Assembly: GCF_037176765.1 (NCBI RefSeq)
Contig: NC_090022.1
Span: forward strand, 175,544,117-175,608,116
DNA: 64,000 nucleotides
Direction: 5' to 3'
Source of the DNA: Anolis sagrei
Lineage: Eukaryota; Chordata; Lepidosauria; Squamata; Anolidae
This document shows positions 10,014-21,759 of the stretch, in pieces. How positions within the stretch are numbered: position 1 is the first letter of the stretch; every line of letters starts with the position of its first letter. Under the pieces are notes generated by a model that had not been told where the DNA came from, did not search any database, and saw only the letters and a program-made list of their open reading frames with translations. Both the position numbers and the translations under genes were made by a program.

Positions 10014-11480
10014 TTGTTTATTTATCGTGTCAGGAGCAAACCAAATAGTTGCATTGCATTAAAAACAAACAAAGCACAAAGTTTGCAAGGTTGGTAGTTG
10101 CTTAAATGTCCTGGTCACTTGGAGTGCCTCTGGTGTTGCTGCAAGGAGGCCCTCCATTGTGCATGTGGCAGGGCTCAGGTTGCATTGCAGCAGGTGGTCA
10201 GTGGTTTGCTCTCCTCCACACTCGCATGTCATGGATTCCACTTTGTAGTCCCATTTCTTAACATTGGCTTTGCATCTCGTGGTGCCAGTCTGTTCAGTGC
10301 CTTCAAAGTCGCCCAGTTTTCTGTGTGCCCGGGGGGGGGGGGGAGTCTCTCATTTGGTATCAGCCATTGATTGAGGTTCTGGGTTTGAGCCTGCCACTTT
10401 TGTACTCTCGCTTGCTGGGGTGTTCCAGCGAGTGTCTCTGTAGGTCTAAGAAAACTATGTCTTGATTTAAGTCGTTGACGTGCTGGCTGATACCCAAACA
10501 GGGGATGAGCTGGAGATGTCTCTGCCTTGGTCCTTTCACTACTGGCTGCTACTTCCCGGCGGATGTCAGGTGGTGCAATACCGGATAAGCAGTGTAATTT
10601 CTCCAGTGGTGTGGGGCGCAGACACCCTGTGATAATGCGACATGTCTCATTAAGAGCCACATCCACTGTTTTAGTGTGGTGAGATGTGTTCCACACTGGG
10701 CATGCGTACTCAGCAGCAGAGTAGCATAGCGCAAGGGCAGATGTCTTCACTGTGTCTGGTTGTGATCCCCAGGTTGTGCCAATCAGCTTTCGTATGGTGT
10801 TGTTTCTAGCACCCACTTTTTGCTTGATGTTCAGGCAGTGCTTCTTGTAGGTCAGAGCACGGTCCAGAGTTACTCCCAGGTATTTTGGGTGTGCTGCAAT
10901 GCTCCAGTGGGATCCCTTCCCAGGTAATCCTCAAAGCTCGGGATGCTTGTCTGTTCTTAAGGTGAAAGGCACATGTCTGTGTTTTAGATGGATTAGGGAT
11001 CAGCTGGTTTTCCCTGTAATAGGCAGTAAGAACACCTAGAGCTTCGGAGAGCTTCTGTTCAACCATCTCAAAGCTCCCTGCTTGAGCAGTAATGGCCCGA
11101 TCATCAGCATAGATGAAACTCTCTGTCTCTTCTGGCAGTGGCTGGTCATTTGTCTAGATGTTGAACATGGATGGAGCAAGCAAGCTCCCCTGAAGCAGGC
11201 TTTTCTTCTGTTTCCGCCATCTGCTTCTCTGGCCCTGGAATTCAACAAAAAAGCTCCTGTTTTGTAGCAGGTTTCCTATGATGCGGGTGAGATGGTAGTC
11301 CTTTCTGATATTATACATTTTTTCTCAGGAGGAGGCGGTGGTTCACAGTATCATAGGCCGCTGACAGGTCTATGAAGACAGCTCCTGTGATCTGCTGCCT
11401 TTCAAAGCCATCTTCAATGTGCTGAGTCAGGTTCAACACTTGCGATGTGCAGCTTTTGGTTTTCCTGCTTGCTGGCTTCA
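10014..11480 (-). mobile_element. Non-LTR LINE copy 1 (Ingi/Jockey-like, tentative)
   Basis: Minus-strand reverse transcriptase sequence includes FIYADD (about 11102-11119), the catalytic RT motif, then ENQLIPNPSKTQ and a C-terminal part with SAAEYACPVWNTSHHTK, CRIITGCLRPTPLEKLHC and the zinc-knuckle-like TCECGGEQTTDHLLQC. The 3' end faces 10014. The ORF is broken by frameshifts. I suspect a Vingi-type LINE but cannot confirm the clade. Confidence 0.7.
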
Positions 11481-11524
11481 GGAAAGACAGATAATATAGA
11501 AGGAATGTAAGAGTTCTTTAATGA

Positions 11525-11547
11525 TGAAACCCTAACCCTAACCCTTT
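11525..11547 (+). repeat. Short interstitial telomeric repeat
   Basis: Three copies of the vertebrate telomere unit (AACCCTAACCCTAACCC) lie between two LINE copies. Confidence 0.75.
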
Positions 11548-12915
11548 TTTTGCATGATATCCGGGCAGTGCTTCTTGTACGTCAGAGCACAGTCCAGAGT
11601 GACTCCCAGGTATTTATTTGGGTGCACTGCAATTTATTTATTTATCGTGTCAGGAGCAAACCAAACAGTTGTATTGCATTTTTTAACAAGCAAACAAACA
11701 AAGCACAAAGTTTGCAAGCTTGGTAGTTGATTAAATGTCCTTTGACCAGTATCTGGCCACTTGGAGTGCCTCTGGTGTTGCCGCAAGGAGGTCCTCCATT
11801 GTGCATGTAGCAGGGCTCAGGTTGCATTGTAGTAGGTGGTCTGTAGTTTGCTCTTCTCCACACTCGCATGCCGTGGATTCCACTTTGTAGCCCCATTTCT
11901 TAAGGTTTGCTCTGCATCTCGTGGTGCCAGTCTGTTCAGTGCGTTCCAAGTCGCCCAGTTTTCTGTGTGCCCAGGGGGGGAGTCTCTCATCTGGTATCAC
12001 CCATGGATTGAGGTGCTGGGTTTGAGCCTGCCACTTTTGGATTCTCGCTTGCTGGGATGTTCCACCAAGTGTCTCTGTAGATCTAAGAAAACTATGTCTT
12101 AATTTAAGTTGTTGACGTGCTGGCTGATACCCAAACAAGGGATGAGCTGGACATGTCACTGCCTTGGTCCTTTCACTATTGGCTGCTACTTCCTGGCGGA
12201 TGTCAGGTGGTGCAATACCGGCTAAGCAGTGTAATTTCTCCAGTGGTGTGGGGCGCAGACACCCTGTGATAATGCGGCATGTCTCATTAAGAGCCACATC
12301 CACTGTTTTAGTGTGGTGATATGTGTTCCACACTGGGCATGCATACTCAGCAGCAGAGTAGCATAGCGCAAGGGCAGATGTCTTCACTGTGTCTGGTTGT
12401 GATCCCCAGGTTGTGCCAGTCAGCTTTCGTATGATATTGTTTCTAGCGCCCACTTTTTGCTTGATATTTGGACAGTGCTTCTTGTAGGTAAGAGCACGGT
12501 CCAGAGTGACTCCCAGGTATTTGGGTGCGCTGCAATGCTCCAGTGGAATTCCTTCCCAGGTAATCCTCAGAGCTCGGGATGCTTGTCTGTTCTTAAGGTG
12601 AAGGGCACATGTCTGTGTTTTAGATGGATTAGGGATCAGCTGGTTTTCCCTGTAATAGGCAGTAAGAGCACCTAGAGCTTAGGAGAGCTTCTGTTCTACC
12701 ATCTCAAAGCTCCCTGCTTGAGCAGTAATTGCCCGATCATCAGCATACATGAAGCTCTCTGTCTCTTCTGGCAGTGGCTGGTCATTTGTGTAGATGTTGA
12801 ACATGGATGGAGCAAGCACGCTCCCCTGAGGCAGGCTGTTCTTCTGTTTCCACCATCTGCTTCTCTGGCCCTGGAATTCAACAAAAAAGCTCCTGTTTTG
12901 TAGCAGGTTTCCTAT
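11548..12915 (-). mobile_element. Non-LTR LINE copy 2, same family as copy 1
   Basis: A second antisense copy, with a 240-codon frame at 11731-12453 (MGARNNIIRKLTGTTWGSQP and onward) and FIYADD-type sequence reading MYADD near 12737-12753. A small extra piece of the same LINE (11548-11631) precedes its 3' end. The two copies are about 90% alike. Confidence 0.75.
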
Positions 12916-12917
12916 GA

Positions 12918-13712
12918 GGGTCCTACAAAAAATATCATATGAAAGCTGACTGGTACAACCTGGGGATCACAACCAGATAGAGTGAAGGTATCTGCCCTTG
13001 CGTTATGCTACTCTGCTGCTGAATATGCATATCCAGTGTGGAACACATCTCACCACACTAAAACAGTTATTGTGGCCGCATTATAAGAGACATGCCGCAT
13101 TATAAGAGAGTGTCTGCACCACTGGAGAAATTACACTGTTTAGCTGGTATTGCACCATCTGACATCCGCCGGGAAGTAGCAGCCAATAGTGAAAGGACCA
13201 AGGCAGTGACATCTCCAGCTCATCCCCTGTTTTGGTATCAGCCAACACGTCAACGACTTAAATCAAGAAATAGTTTTCTAAGATCTACAACCACCCACTG
13301 GAACATCTCAGCAAGCGAGAGTCCAAAAGTGGCAGGCTAAAACCCAGAACCTCAATCAGTGGCTGATACCAAATGAGAGTCTCCCTCCTGGGCACACAGA
13401 AAACGGTCAACTTGGAAGGCACTGAATGGACTGCTATTTGGCACCACGAGATGCAGAGCCAACCTTTAGAAATGGGGCCACAAAGTGGAATCCACGACAT
13501 GCGAGTGTGGAGAAGAGCAAACTATAGACCATCTGCTGTGATGCAACCTGAGCCCTCCTACATGCACAATGGAGGACCTTCTTATAATAACACCAGAGGC
13601 ACTCCAAGTGGCCAGCTACTGGTCAAAGGGCATTTAATCAAGTAGCAAGCTTGCAAACTTTGTGTTTTGTTTGTTTGTTTGTTTTTAATGCAATACAACT
13701 ATAAAAAATAAA
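12918..13712 (+). mobile_element. Non-LTR LINE copy 3, inverted
   Basis: The same family on the plus strand, head-to-head with copy 2. It encodes APLEKLHCLAGIAPSDIRRE and SPAHPLFWYQPTRQRLKSR and ends at the A-rich tail AACTATAAAAAATAAAATA, immediately followed by telomeric repeats. Confidence 0.75.
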
Positions 13713-13714
13713 AT

Positions 13715-13845
13715 ACCCTAACCCTGAACCGTACGGTAAGCCTAACCCTTAACCTAACCCTTACCCTAACCCTTACCTTAACCCTTAACCCTTAACCTAA
13801 CCCTAACGCTAACCCAAACCCTAACCCTAACCCTTACCCTAACCT
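13715..13845 (+). repeat. Interstitial telomeric sequence, degenerate (CCCTAA)n
   Basis: About 130 bp of CCCTAA units with variants (CCCTTAACCTAACCC, CCCTAACGCTAACCC). It joins the 3' tail of LINE copy 3 on the left and the hAT-like element at 13845 on the right. Confidence 0.9.
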
Positions 13846-14330
13846 AGTGTTTCTCACCTTCCTAATGCTGTGACCTCTTACTGTTCCTCATGTTGATTTG
13901 ACACCCAATCATAACATTATTTTCGTTGCTACTTCATAACTGTGATTTTGCTACAGTTATGAATCGTAATGTAAATATCTGATGTGCAGGATGTATTTTC
14001 CTTCACAGGACCAAATTTGGTACAAACACCTGATACGCCCAAATTTGAATACTGGTGGGGTTGGGGGGAATTGATATTGTCATTTTGGAGTTGTCGTTCC
14101 TGGGATTTATAGTTCACCTTAACTCAAACAGCATTCTGAACTCCACCAACAATGGAATTGAACCAAACTTGGCATACAGAACTCCCATGGCCAACAGAAA
14201 ATACTGGAAGGATTTGGTGGGTATTGACCTTGAGTTTTGGAGTTGTAGTTCACCTTTATCCAGAAATCACTGTGGACTCAAACAATAATAATTCTGGACC
14301 AAACTTGGCCCATGTGATCTATTGTTTCAT
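13845..14330 (+). mobile_element. hAT-like non-autonomous element (GTGTTTCTCAACC family), partial
   Basis: It starts AGTGTTTCTCACCTTCC, then AATGCTGTGACC, GTAATGTAAATATCTGATGTG, GGGATTTATAGTTCACCTTA and GGACCAAACTTGGCCC. The right terminus is missing. Complete relatives with 8-bp TSDs are at 18413-19654 and 28511-29745. Confidence 0.7.
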
Positions 14331-14352
14331 GTGATCTATTGTTTCACATATT

Positions 14353-14893
14353 GTTTCAAACTGTTGGAGGGCCTGTGACCTGGCCCTCTGTTTAAAAAGT
14401 TTGAGGATCCCTGCTTTAGACAGTACACGGAAAGATACAATTTACACCAAAAGTTAAGGAAAACTGATACAATAGAACAATAAAGTCTTGGGTGGCGGGG
14501 GGCGGTGGTGGGGGAGTGACAAGCCATTAGAACAAATGCCATCAAAGTCGGAATTGAAAAGTCGGCGACAGATCCTAAATGTAGACTCTGCAAGGAAGCA
14601 GATGAAACTTTGAAAAAAACCTGAATGAATTCCTATGCAGACTGCACATATCTTATTTGTAGTGCAAAAACACTTAAAAACAATACAATAATTAAAATGA
14701 AGAACAAGTTTAACAAATATAAACTTTCAATGGGAAGTGTGGGCCAGCTTTTGGCTGCTGAGATAGAATTGTTGTTGTTGTTGTTGTTTGCTTTCAAGTC
14801 ATTTCAGACTTAGGTTGACCCTGAGCGAGGGCCGGGTAAATGACCTTGGAGGGCCATATCTGGCCCCCGGGCCTTGGTTTGAGGACCCCTGGT
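14353..14893. mobile_element. hAT-like element (CAGGGGTCCTCAAAC family) with LINE fragment inside
   Basis: A reversed piece (14353-14412, GGATCCCTG end) and a forward piece (14605-14893, ending TTTGAGGACCCCTGG) of the family that is nearly whole at 62187-62545. Between them 14515-14605 encodes IRTNAIKVGIEKSATDPKCR followed by LCKEADETL, a LINE ORF segment of the type whose tail appears at 3.7 and 57.5 kb. Confidence 0.55.
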
Positions 14894-15079
14894 CTAAAGT
14901 TTAGAGTAGGGGCTGGGTCATTGGTCTTGGAGGTCTGCATTGAGCCATAGTTTAGGGACCCCTGATCTAGAGTATTGCGGGACTTTCAGGTTCAGTCTGA
15001 ACAGCTGAATCAGTTTTGGTTCAGCCTGATCCGATGTCCAGATGGATGGAGCCACCATGATCCTTTCCCCATGCTGATC

Positions 15080-15190
15080 AACCAAGGACTCTGGGGAGCA
15101 AGGTTCAAATCCCCACTCATGTTTGGAAATCCCTGGGTCACTTTGGACCAGTCTTTCTTTCTCAGCCTCAAAGGAAGCCAACTTTAAGGC
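15080..15190 (+). mobile_element. tRNA-derived SINE fragment
   Basis: Carries GGTTCAAATCCCCACTCATG, CCTGGGTCACTTTGGACCAG and TCTTTCTCAGCCTCAAAGGA, the body of the squamate MIR-like SINE. Confidence 0.55.
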
Positions 15191-15296
15191 AGACACACAC
15201 AACATTCGAAAAATATTTAATCTTTTCTCCCTCATAATGGGAAATGAAGAATAGAGATACAAAGAGGTAATCATGGCTATATTTTATAAGATCCAT

Positions 15297-15560
15297 TGCC
15301 AGTGACACAATGGGTTAAACCCTTGTGCCAGCATGACTGCTGACCGACAGGTCAGTGGTTCAAATCCGGTGAGAGCAAGTTGAGTTCTCTCTGTCAGCTC
15401 CAGCTCCCCATGTGGGGACATGAGAGAAGCCTCCCACAAGGATGAGAAAAACATCAAACATCCGGGCGTCCCCCTAGACAATGTCCTTGCAGATGCCCAA
15501 TTATCTCACACCAGAAACGACTTGCAGTTTCTCAAGTTGCTCCTGACATGAAAAAAAGAA
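15297..15560 (+). mobile_element. tRNA-derived SINE with A-rich tail
   Basis: The head ACACAATGGGTTAAACCCTT and B-box-like GGTTCAAATCCGGTGA are followed by AGAAGCCTCCCACAAGGATG, the family's conserved body, and a TCCTGACATGAAAAAAAG tail. Copies at 52,631 and 63,032 are the same family. Confidence 0.75.
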
Positions 15561-16195
15561 AAATAACAATTCCATAACTGTATAACCTAGAACCACATGT
15601 TCTGACTAATCAGGTAGAACTAAAATAACATTTAAAAAGCAACAATTTGTAGGTGGCATTAGTATGCCATAAACTGATTTTCTCCAGGTACCCAAAGCCT
15701 AAAGGCATGTTATCTTGGTTTCAGCAGATACTCACTTTAATAGATTGTGCAGTCAAATATTCAAGGGCATGTTTCATTATTGATAATGTATATGATTAAT
15801 AACCATTTTTCAATTATAGATATCCTTGTGCTGTAATGTCCTTTCAGGAATGGCAAATGACCAGTGAAATACATTAATAAGAGGCCGAGCATTAATCGTG
15901 TCTTGGTTCTATGGCCTTTTCTGTATCCATAGTCAAGTAAAATTGGGCTATTATGATATTTTATATCCTGCTAATGAATATAGTAGTAAGAGAGATCATT
16001 CTGAATAATTCAAAGACAGTTTATAAATCTCATAACCATTATGACAGTGAGAAAATTAAAGGGGAGAGAGTATAAAATATTGTAAGAGATCAAACTGGGG
16101 ATTAGAGAAGCAGTTTTTTTTAATCCTGAGGATAAAAGAGTACTGAAATGTTATGAGTTTTATATTACAGAAGCCCACAGTAAAATAATAGAGTT
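15561..16195. other. No gene seen
   Basis: AT-rich sequence without recognisable repeats, splice-bounded ORFs or coding signal. Confidence 0.45.
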
Positions 16196-16204
16196 GGAAG
16201 TCAT

Positions 16205-17960
16205 ATATGTGTCAGAACCCAGACGCCTTAAAGAGCCAGACTCACGAGTATGTCCAAAAGAATAGTTTATTACTACAAAGCAAAAGGACTCGGAGACACT
16301 TACTTCAGTGTCCCTGGTAAAAACTCAAAAGGAGCAGCAAGTTTCAGCTTAAAATATAATAATAATATATAACAAAACTTTATTTATACCCCGCTATCAT
16401 CTCCCCAAGGGACTCGGTGAGGCTTACATGAGGCCGAGCCCACAATACATCAATACAAGCAATGACAGACACAATACAAAGCAATTAAAATAAATCTCAT
16501 ACACAAATAGCATAAACATTAAACAAGGTACAGTACACATTTAAAATCTATGGCTGGGCCAAATGTAATTGAAATTTAAAAATTAATGCTGGGCATGAAC
16601 AAGATAGAGGAGGTAGGGGGTTGGTGGAAACGTACAAGCAGTCCTAAGTGCTTTTAGAGGACATAATGCTAAGGGCTCATTATTCTGGGAAGGCACACTG
16701 GAATAACCACGTTGTCAGGCTCCTCCTAAAGACTGCCAGAGATGTAGAATGCCTGATGTCCTTAGGGAGTGAGTTCCAGAGTCGAGGGGCCACCACCGAG
16801 AAGGCCCTCTCTCTCGTCCCCACCAATCGCACTTGCGATGCAGGTGGGAGCGTGAGTAGAACCTCTCCATATGATTGAAGAGATTGTGTAGGTTTGTACA
16901 CAGAAATGCTGTCACGCAGGTAGGCAGGTCCCAAACCATTCAGGGCTTTGTAGATAAAAAACAAACAAAAGCAATAATCTGGATTATCCAGAGAAAATAT
17001 CCGGATTAAACTGAATTTCTTCCAAAGTCTTGCAAAGCAACACAGCAAATGAGGATGAACAAACAAAGAGCCGAGAAGCAAGAGCTGTAGTCAAAAGAAG
17101 TCCAAGGTTGAAGAAAGCCAAGTCCAAAGTTGTGAGATTCCAAGGTCCACGTAGGCAGTGTCGTCGTCAAAAGCGGTCCAAAGTCAAGGAAGGAGAAATC
17201 CGCACTCACAAGAATTCAAGCCATTGTAACACGAACAGTAAAAGCAACCTGCAGATCCAGGACCCAAGCCCAACACAAAAGCGGCAACGACAAAACCCAA
17301 GGCACAAAACCAACACTTTGCCTTCTGCAAAGATCTAACACTTCAGTGCCTACTTTTATCTTACACCTCATCATCCGATGATGAGCTGACCTCCACCTCG
17401 TTGTTATCTCTTACAGCTGACTTTACTTCTGCACCTGAACACCGACGCCCATCCTTCCAACTCTTCCACCTTTTGTCAAGACTTAGCTCTCCCCACGATT
17501 CCACAATATCTCCCGATTGCCAATCCCCATCACCAGAAAACCCCACAAATGTGTCACTAGACGTTGGCTGAGTACATACATCTCGAACCTCTTGCACCTT
17601 GGTCCAATCCAGTGAGTCATCCCCATCCCCATTACTCCCAGGCCCCTCATTCCCAGAGAGACCCATGAAGTCCTCCTATTCTGTGAGAGCAGTAAGTATC
17701 TCCCGAATCTTCTTCCACTGTCGCTCCTCATCCGATTCCTGCTCCCGAGTAACCCTCTTCGTTCCCCTATTCACATCCATCGCATCTCCTTCCTCCTCCT
17801 CACTTATTGACCCTTCGCTCTCAGAAAACCCTTCGAAGTAATCTTTGTCAGTAGGTGACATAAGTATCTTCCTCTGTTGTTCCTCATCTTACTCTTGAGC
17901 ACTCCTTTTCCCTCTTCTGCCACTCATACTACCACTTGTAGTGTTATCAACAGGCTCCAC
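16205..17960 (-). mobile_element. LTR-retroelement-like fossil, interrupted by L2
   Basis: A tentative call. Sequence from about 16205 resembles an LTR end, and 17340-17960 on the minus strand encodes acidic, low-complexity protein remnants (SDDEVEVSSSS-type, EEEEGDAMDVN). It is broken and interrupted by the L2 copy at 16355-16955. Family not assigned (a Gypsy-like origin is possible). Confidence 0.3.
16355..16955 (-). mobile_element. L2 LINE 3' end
   Basis: The minus strand encodes YKALNGLGPAYLRDSISVY, ERAFSVVAPRLWNSLPKDIR and FRRSLTTWLF, the L2 ORF C-terminus. The 3' tail (TTTATACCCCGCTATCATCT complement) points to 16355. Confidence 0.88.
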
Positions 17961-18412
17961 TACAACAATATGACTCTCCATATGTTGTTCAACGGCAGTT
18001 TCCATCATTATTGGCTATTATTGAATATCCTGGCTAGGGCTATTGGGAGTTGGAGTCCAACCATATTTCCTTATTTAACATTTATTTGATATTTACTTAT
18101 ATTTACATATTTGCTTATTTATCACTTATTTAATTTAATCTCATACCTGTAATAAATGTTATATAATGAGAAAGGGTGTGATCAAAGGTCCAAAGATGGG
18201 TGAATTCAGACGAGACAGTAAAAGGAAGATAAAAGTGGAAGTGGGGATAAGAAATTAAAAACAACGAGAACTAGTTTACAACAGCATATAATACATATAA
18301 CAGCATATAGTACCTAAAGGGAGAACTCTCATTCATTATGAGAGACTATTTCACTTCACCTATTATAAATCCAATGTTGAGCAAGAAGAAATTGTAAAAA
18401 CAGTTTCTAGGA

Positions 18413-19654
18413 CAGTATCTCAACCTTCCTAATGCTGTGATCTCTTAATAGAGTTACTCATGTTGTGGTGACCCTCAACCATAACATTATTTTTGTTGCT
18501 ACTTAATAACTGTTTTATTGTTTTAATTGTTGTAATATTATTGCATTTGTTATATGTTGCAGCATCAAATTGTTGCCAAATGTAAGCCGTCCTGAGTCCT
18601 CCTTCGGAAGGGGTAGAAATGCTGGAAGTAATAAATAATAATAACTGGAATTTTGCTCCTGTTATGAATCATAATGTAAATATCTGATATGCAGGATATA
18701 TTTTAATTCAATCGACCAAATTTGGCACAAATACCCGATACGCTCTAATTTGAATCCAGAGAGCACTGTGGAATCAAACAATGATGGATCTGGACCAAAT
18801 TTGACACAAATAATTATATATGCCCAAATGAGAACATTGGTGGAGTTTGGGGAAAACAGACCTTGACATTTGAGAGTTGTAGTTGCTGGGATTTATAGTT
18901 GACCTACAATCAAAGAGCATTCTGAACTCCACCAATGATGGAACTGAACCAAACTTGTCACACAAAACTCCCATGACCAACAGAAAATATTGGAAGGGTT
19001 TGGTGGGCACTGACCTTGACTTTTGGAGTTGTAGTTCACCTACATCCAGAGAGCACTGTGGAATCAAACAATGATGGATCTGGACCAAACTTGACACAAA
19101 TACTCAATATGCCCAAATGAGAACATTGGTGGAGTTTGGGAAAAACAGGCCTTGACATTTGAGAGTTGTAGTTGCTGGGATTTATAGTTCACCTACAATC
19201 AAAGAGCATTCTGAACTCCATCAATGATGGAACCGAACCAAACTTGTCACACAAAACTCCCATGATCAACAGAAAATATTGGAAGGGTTTGGTGGGCATT
19301 GACCTTGACTTTTGGAGTTGTAGTTCACTTCCATCCAGAGAGCACTGTGGAAGCAAACCATGATGGATCTGGACCAAACTTGACAAAAATACTCAATATG
19401 CTCATTGGTGGAGTTTGGGGGAAACAGACCTTGACATTGTAGTTGCTGCGATTTATAGTTCACCTACAGTGAAAGACCATTCTGACCCCACCAGCGATAG
19501 AATTGAGCCAAACTTCCTACACAGAACCCCCATGACCAATAGAAAATATTGTGTTTTCTGATTGGCTTTGGCAACCCCTCTGACACCCCCTCACACACAC
19601 ACACACACACACACACCTCCCCCGGGGTCCTGACCCCCAAGTTGAGAAATGCTG
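18413..19654 (+). mobile_element. hAT-like non-autonomous element with TSD and nested L2 tail
   Basis: It starts CAGTATCTCAACCTTCC and ends AAGTTGAGAAATGCTG. Flanks TTCTAGGA (18405-18412) and TTCTAGAA (19655-19662) are an 8-bp target duplication with one change, as expected for hAT. The interior repeats an approximately 290-bp body twice (18780 and 19070 onward). An L2 3' tail (about 18508-18650) and a (CA)n tract (19590-19617) lie inside. Confidence 0.75.
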
Positions 19655-19662
19655 TTCTAGAA

Positions 19663-20600
19663 GAAGTAGCTATATTTTTGTAATGCTGAAAGTCAGCAGA
19701 GATTATACTATATGGAGGGAAGTTAGGATATACATATATTGAAAGATAAACTGAGTAATGTGTGAGAATGGAGAAAATGAGTAATAGAATACTGGAAAAA
19801 AATCATTGACAAACTATAACACACACACACACCAAATCCATCTCTGAGATTACTGTGCTGCAGTATTGCAGACTGGAAAATTAAGCTTTAGATGAAGAAT
19901 GTAGGGATTACATTAAGCAATTTGATGTTTTGCTGTTTTCAGAAAACATCCCCGAAGAGGAGAGTGGAATGAGGTCATAATATAATCATAATATAAATAA
20001 GAAAGGTAGTCCAAAGGACAAATGCCATTCTTCAATGCCAGTTTGAAATGGCATTAAATGATCAGTGTAGATGTGTCCAAGGAAGCCCAGTGTAACTTTT
20101 ATACATTAAAAAATTGAATCTTCCTAAAGATCTGCTTTTGGAAGATGCCTGCCAGAAGTTGGGAACAGCGGTTGTCCTTACATATGTGATGCCATGTGAT
20201 GAAAAGGGCTGAAGACACTCCACAAAAGTTGGGTTTTGTTTGCTTGAAATATCTGCCTTGCTTTTTGTTTAGCTACAGCACAGAAGCAGCTTCTACTTTC
20301 AGTTTCTTTTCTTCTTTCCAGATCCTGCTGAAGAAGGATATACTCTGTGTCCCTTCTCTAACCTCTCTTTCCATCCCTTTTTTGCTTCCTCATCTCTGTA
20401 AACAAGGAAAAGTAAAATTGCATGAAACTCATAAGAGAAAGGGTGTGTTCTTGCTCAACCCAGGAGGAAGACTTATGCAGTAGAGATTTCTTTGATCCAA
20501 AGCCCAGCCTTGTACGGCCTGAGAGCCACTTAGCTTTAAGACCTCCAGGAAATCAGGTACAGAATTAATTATGTTAGTTAAAATTGTTCTTCATTTTATA
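19663..20600. other. No gene seen
   Basis: No recognised repeat except a short (CA)n near 19820. The 95-codon plus-strand ORF at 20196-20483 shows no family motif and no splice context that I trust. Confidence 0.4.
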
Positions 20601-20607
20601 TATTGTA

Positions 20608-20879
20608 CTAGCTGTCCTCTGCCACGTGTTGCTGTGGCCCAGTCTGTGTATATGTGTTTTGTGTGTGTATATATGCATATATGTGTGTGCGTGTGTATAT
20701 ATGGTGTTTTGCGCATGTGTTGTAATGTATTTTTTTGTTTTTTAGCCTTTTAAGTCTCCTCTGCTGTATTTTTAGTGTTTTTATGAGCGTTGGTCACTCG
20801 TTGGCCTGATAGGTGCATTGTGTCCAAATTTGGTGTCAATTTGGTTTTTGAGTTATGTTAATCCCACAAATGAACATTA
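20608..20879 (-). mobile_element. Helitron-like element, 5'-truncated
   Basis: Antisense: the CTAG end is at 20608-20611, and the adjacent stem GCCACGTGTTGCTGTGGC matches the 3' hairpin. The other end reads into the complement of AATGTTCATTTGTGGGATTA and stops at the Penelope-like element. Confidence 0.65.
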
Positions 20880-21530
20880 AATTGGGTTGTTGTAGGTTTT
20901 TCAAGCTATATGGCCATGTTCTAGAAGCATGGCCATATAGCCCGAAAAACCTACAACAACCTGGTGATTCCAGCCTTGAAAGCCTTCGACAATACATTTG
21001 ATATCTCTACGAGGAGCTCTGGCCTAGAGCAAACTTTTGTTGAGAGGTGATTAGATGTCCTTGTTTGTTTACTTTCTGATGTTGTGCTGTTGTAATTTTA
21101 GAGTTTTTTAATACTGGTAGCCAGATTTTGTTCATTTTCATGGTTTCCTCCTTTCTGTTGAAATTGTCCACATGCTTGTGGATTTCAATGGCTTCTCTGT
21201 GTAGTCTGACATGGTGGTTGTGAGAGTGGTCCAGCATTTCTGTGTTCTCAAATAAAATGCTGTGTCCAGGTTGGTTCATGCTATGGCTGATAGGCAATGT
21301 CAAGCCATTATATTCTAATCAAGGTGGTCAGTTGAAACATTCACACCTAGCTCCAGCAGACAACAGTCCTTTGTCCCACCCTGGTCATTCCACAGATATA
21401 TAAACCCTTTTTCCTAGTTCCAACAGACCTCACTACCTCTGAGGATGCTTGCCATAGATGCAGGTGAAACGTCAGGAGAGAATGCCTCTAGACCATGGCC
21501 ATATAGCCCGAAAAAACCTACAACAGCCCA
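20880..21530 (-). mobile_element. Penelope-like element with GIY-YIG-type C-terminus
   Basis: A hairpin (20883-20998, GGCTATATGGCCATG arms) is followed by a minus-strand reading frame 21007-21303 containing MLDHSHNHHVRLHREAIEIH, KHVDNFNRKEETMKMNKIW. The REAIEI...NNFNRKE pattern matches what I know of the C-terminal endonuclease part of Penelope-like elements. The far end is the GACGTTTCACCTGCATCTATGG-type arm. Heavily 5'-truncated. Confidence 0.55.
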
Positions 21531-21759
21531 GTAATTCATGTCACTCAAATTCTGCCCAGACAAGATTTCTCTTGTGCCTTTATCATGCCACTAGCGTGCC
21601 TATGGACATACAGGCTAGTCAAAAGGGGCATAGAGTGTAAATTAAGCGAGTAGCATGTAAATTAAGTAATGTTAGTAATTATGTATTAAAAACCTCTGGT
21701 ATAAAGAACAACAAAACAGTATAGATTTCTGATTCCAAGAAGTTATGGGGGGAAAGGAA

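Noticed and set aside
20196-20483. 95-codon plus-strand ORF
   Set aside because: No motif, biased composition (Phe/Leu/Ser), no splice or promoter support.
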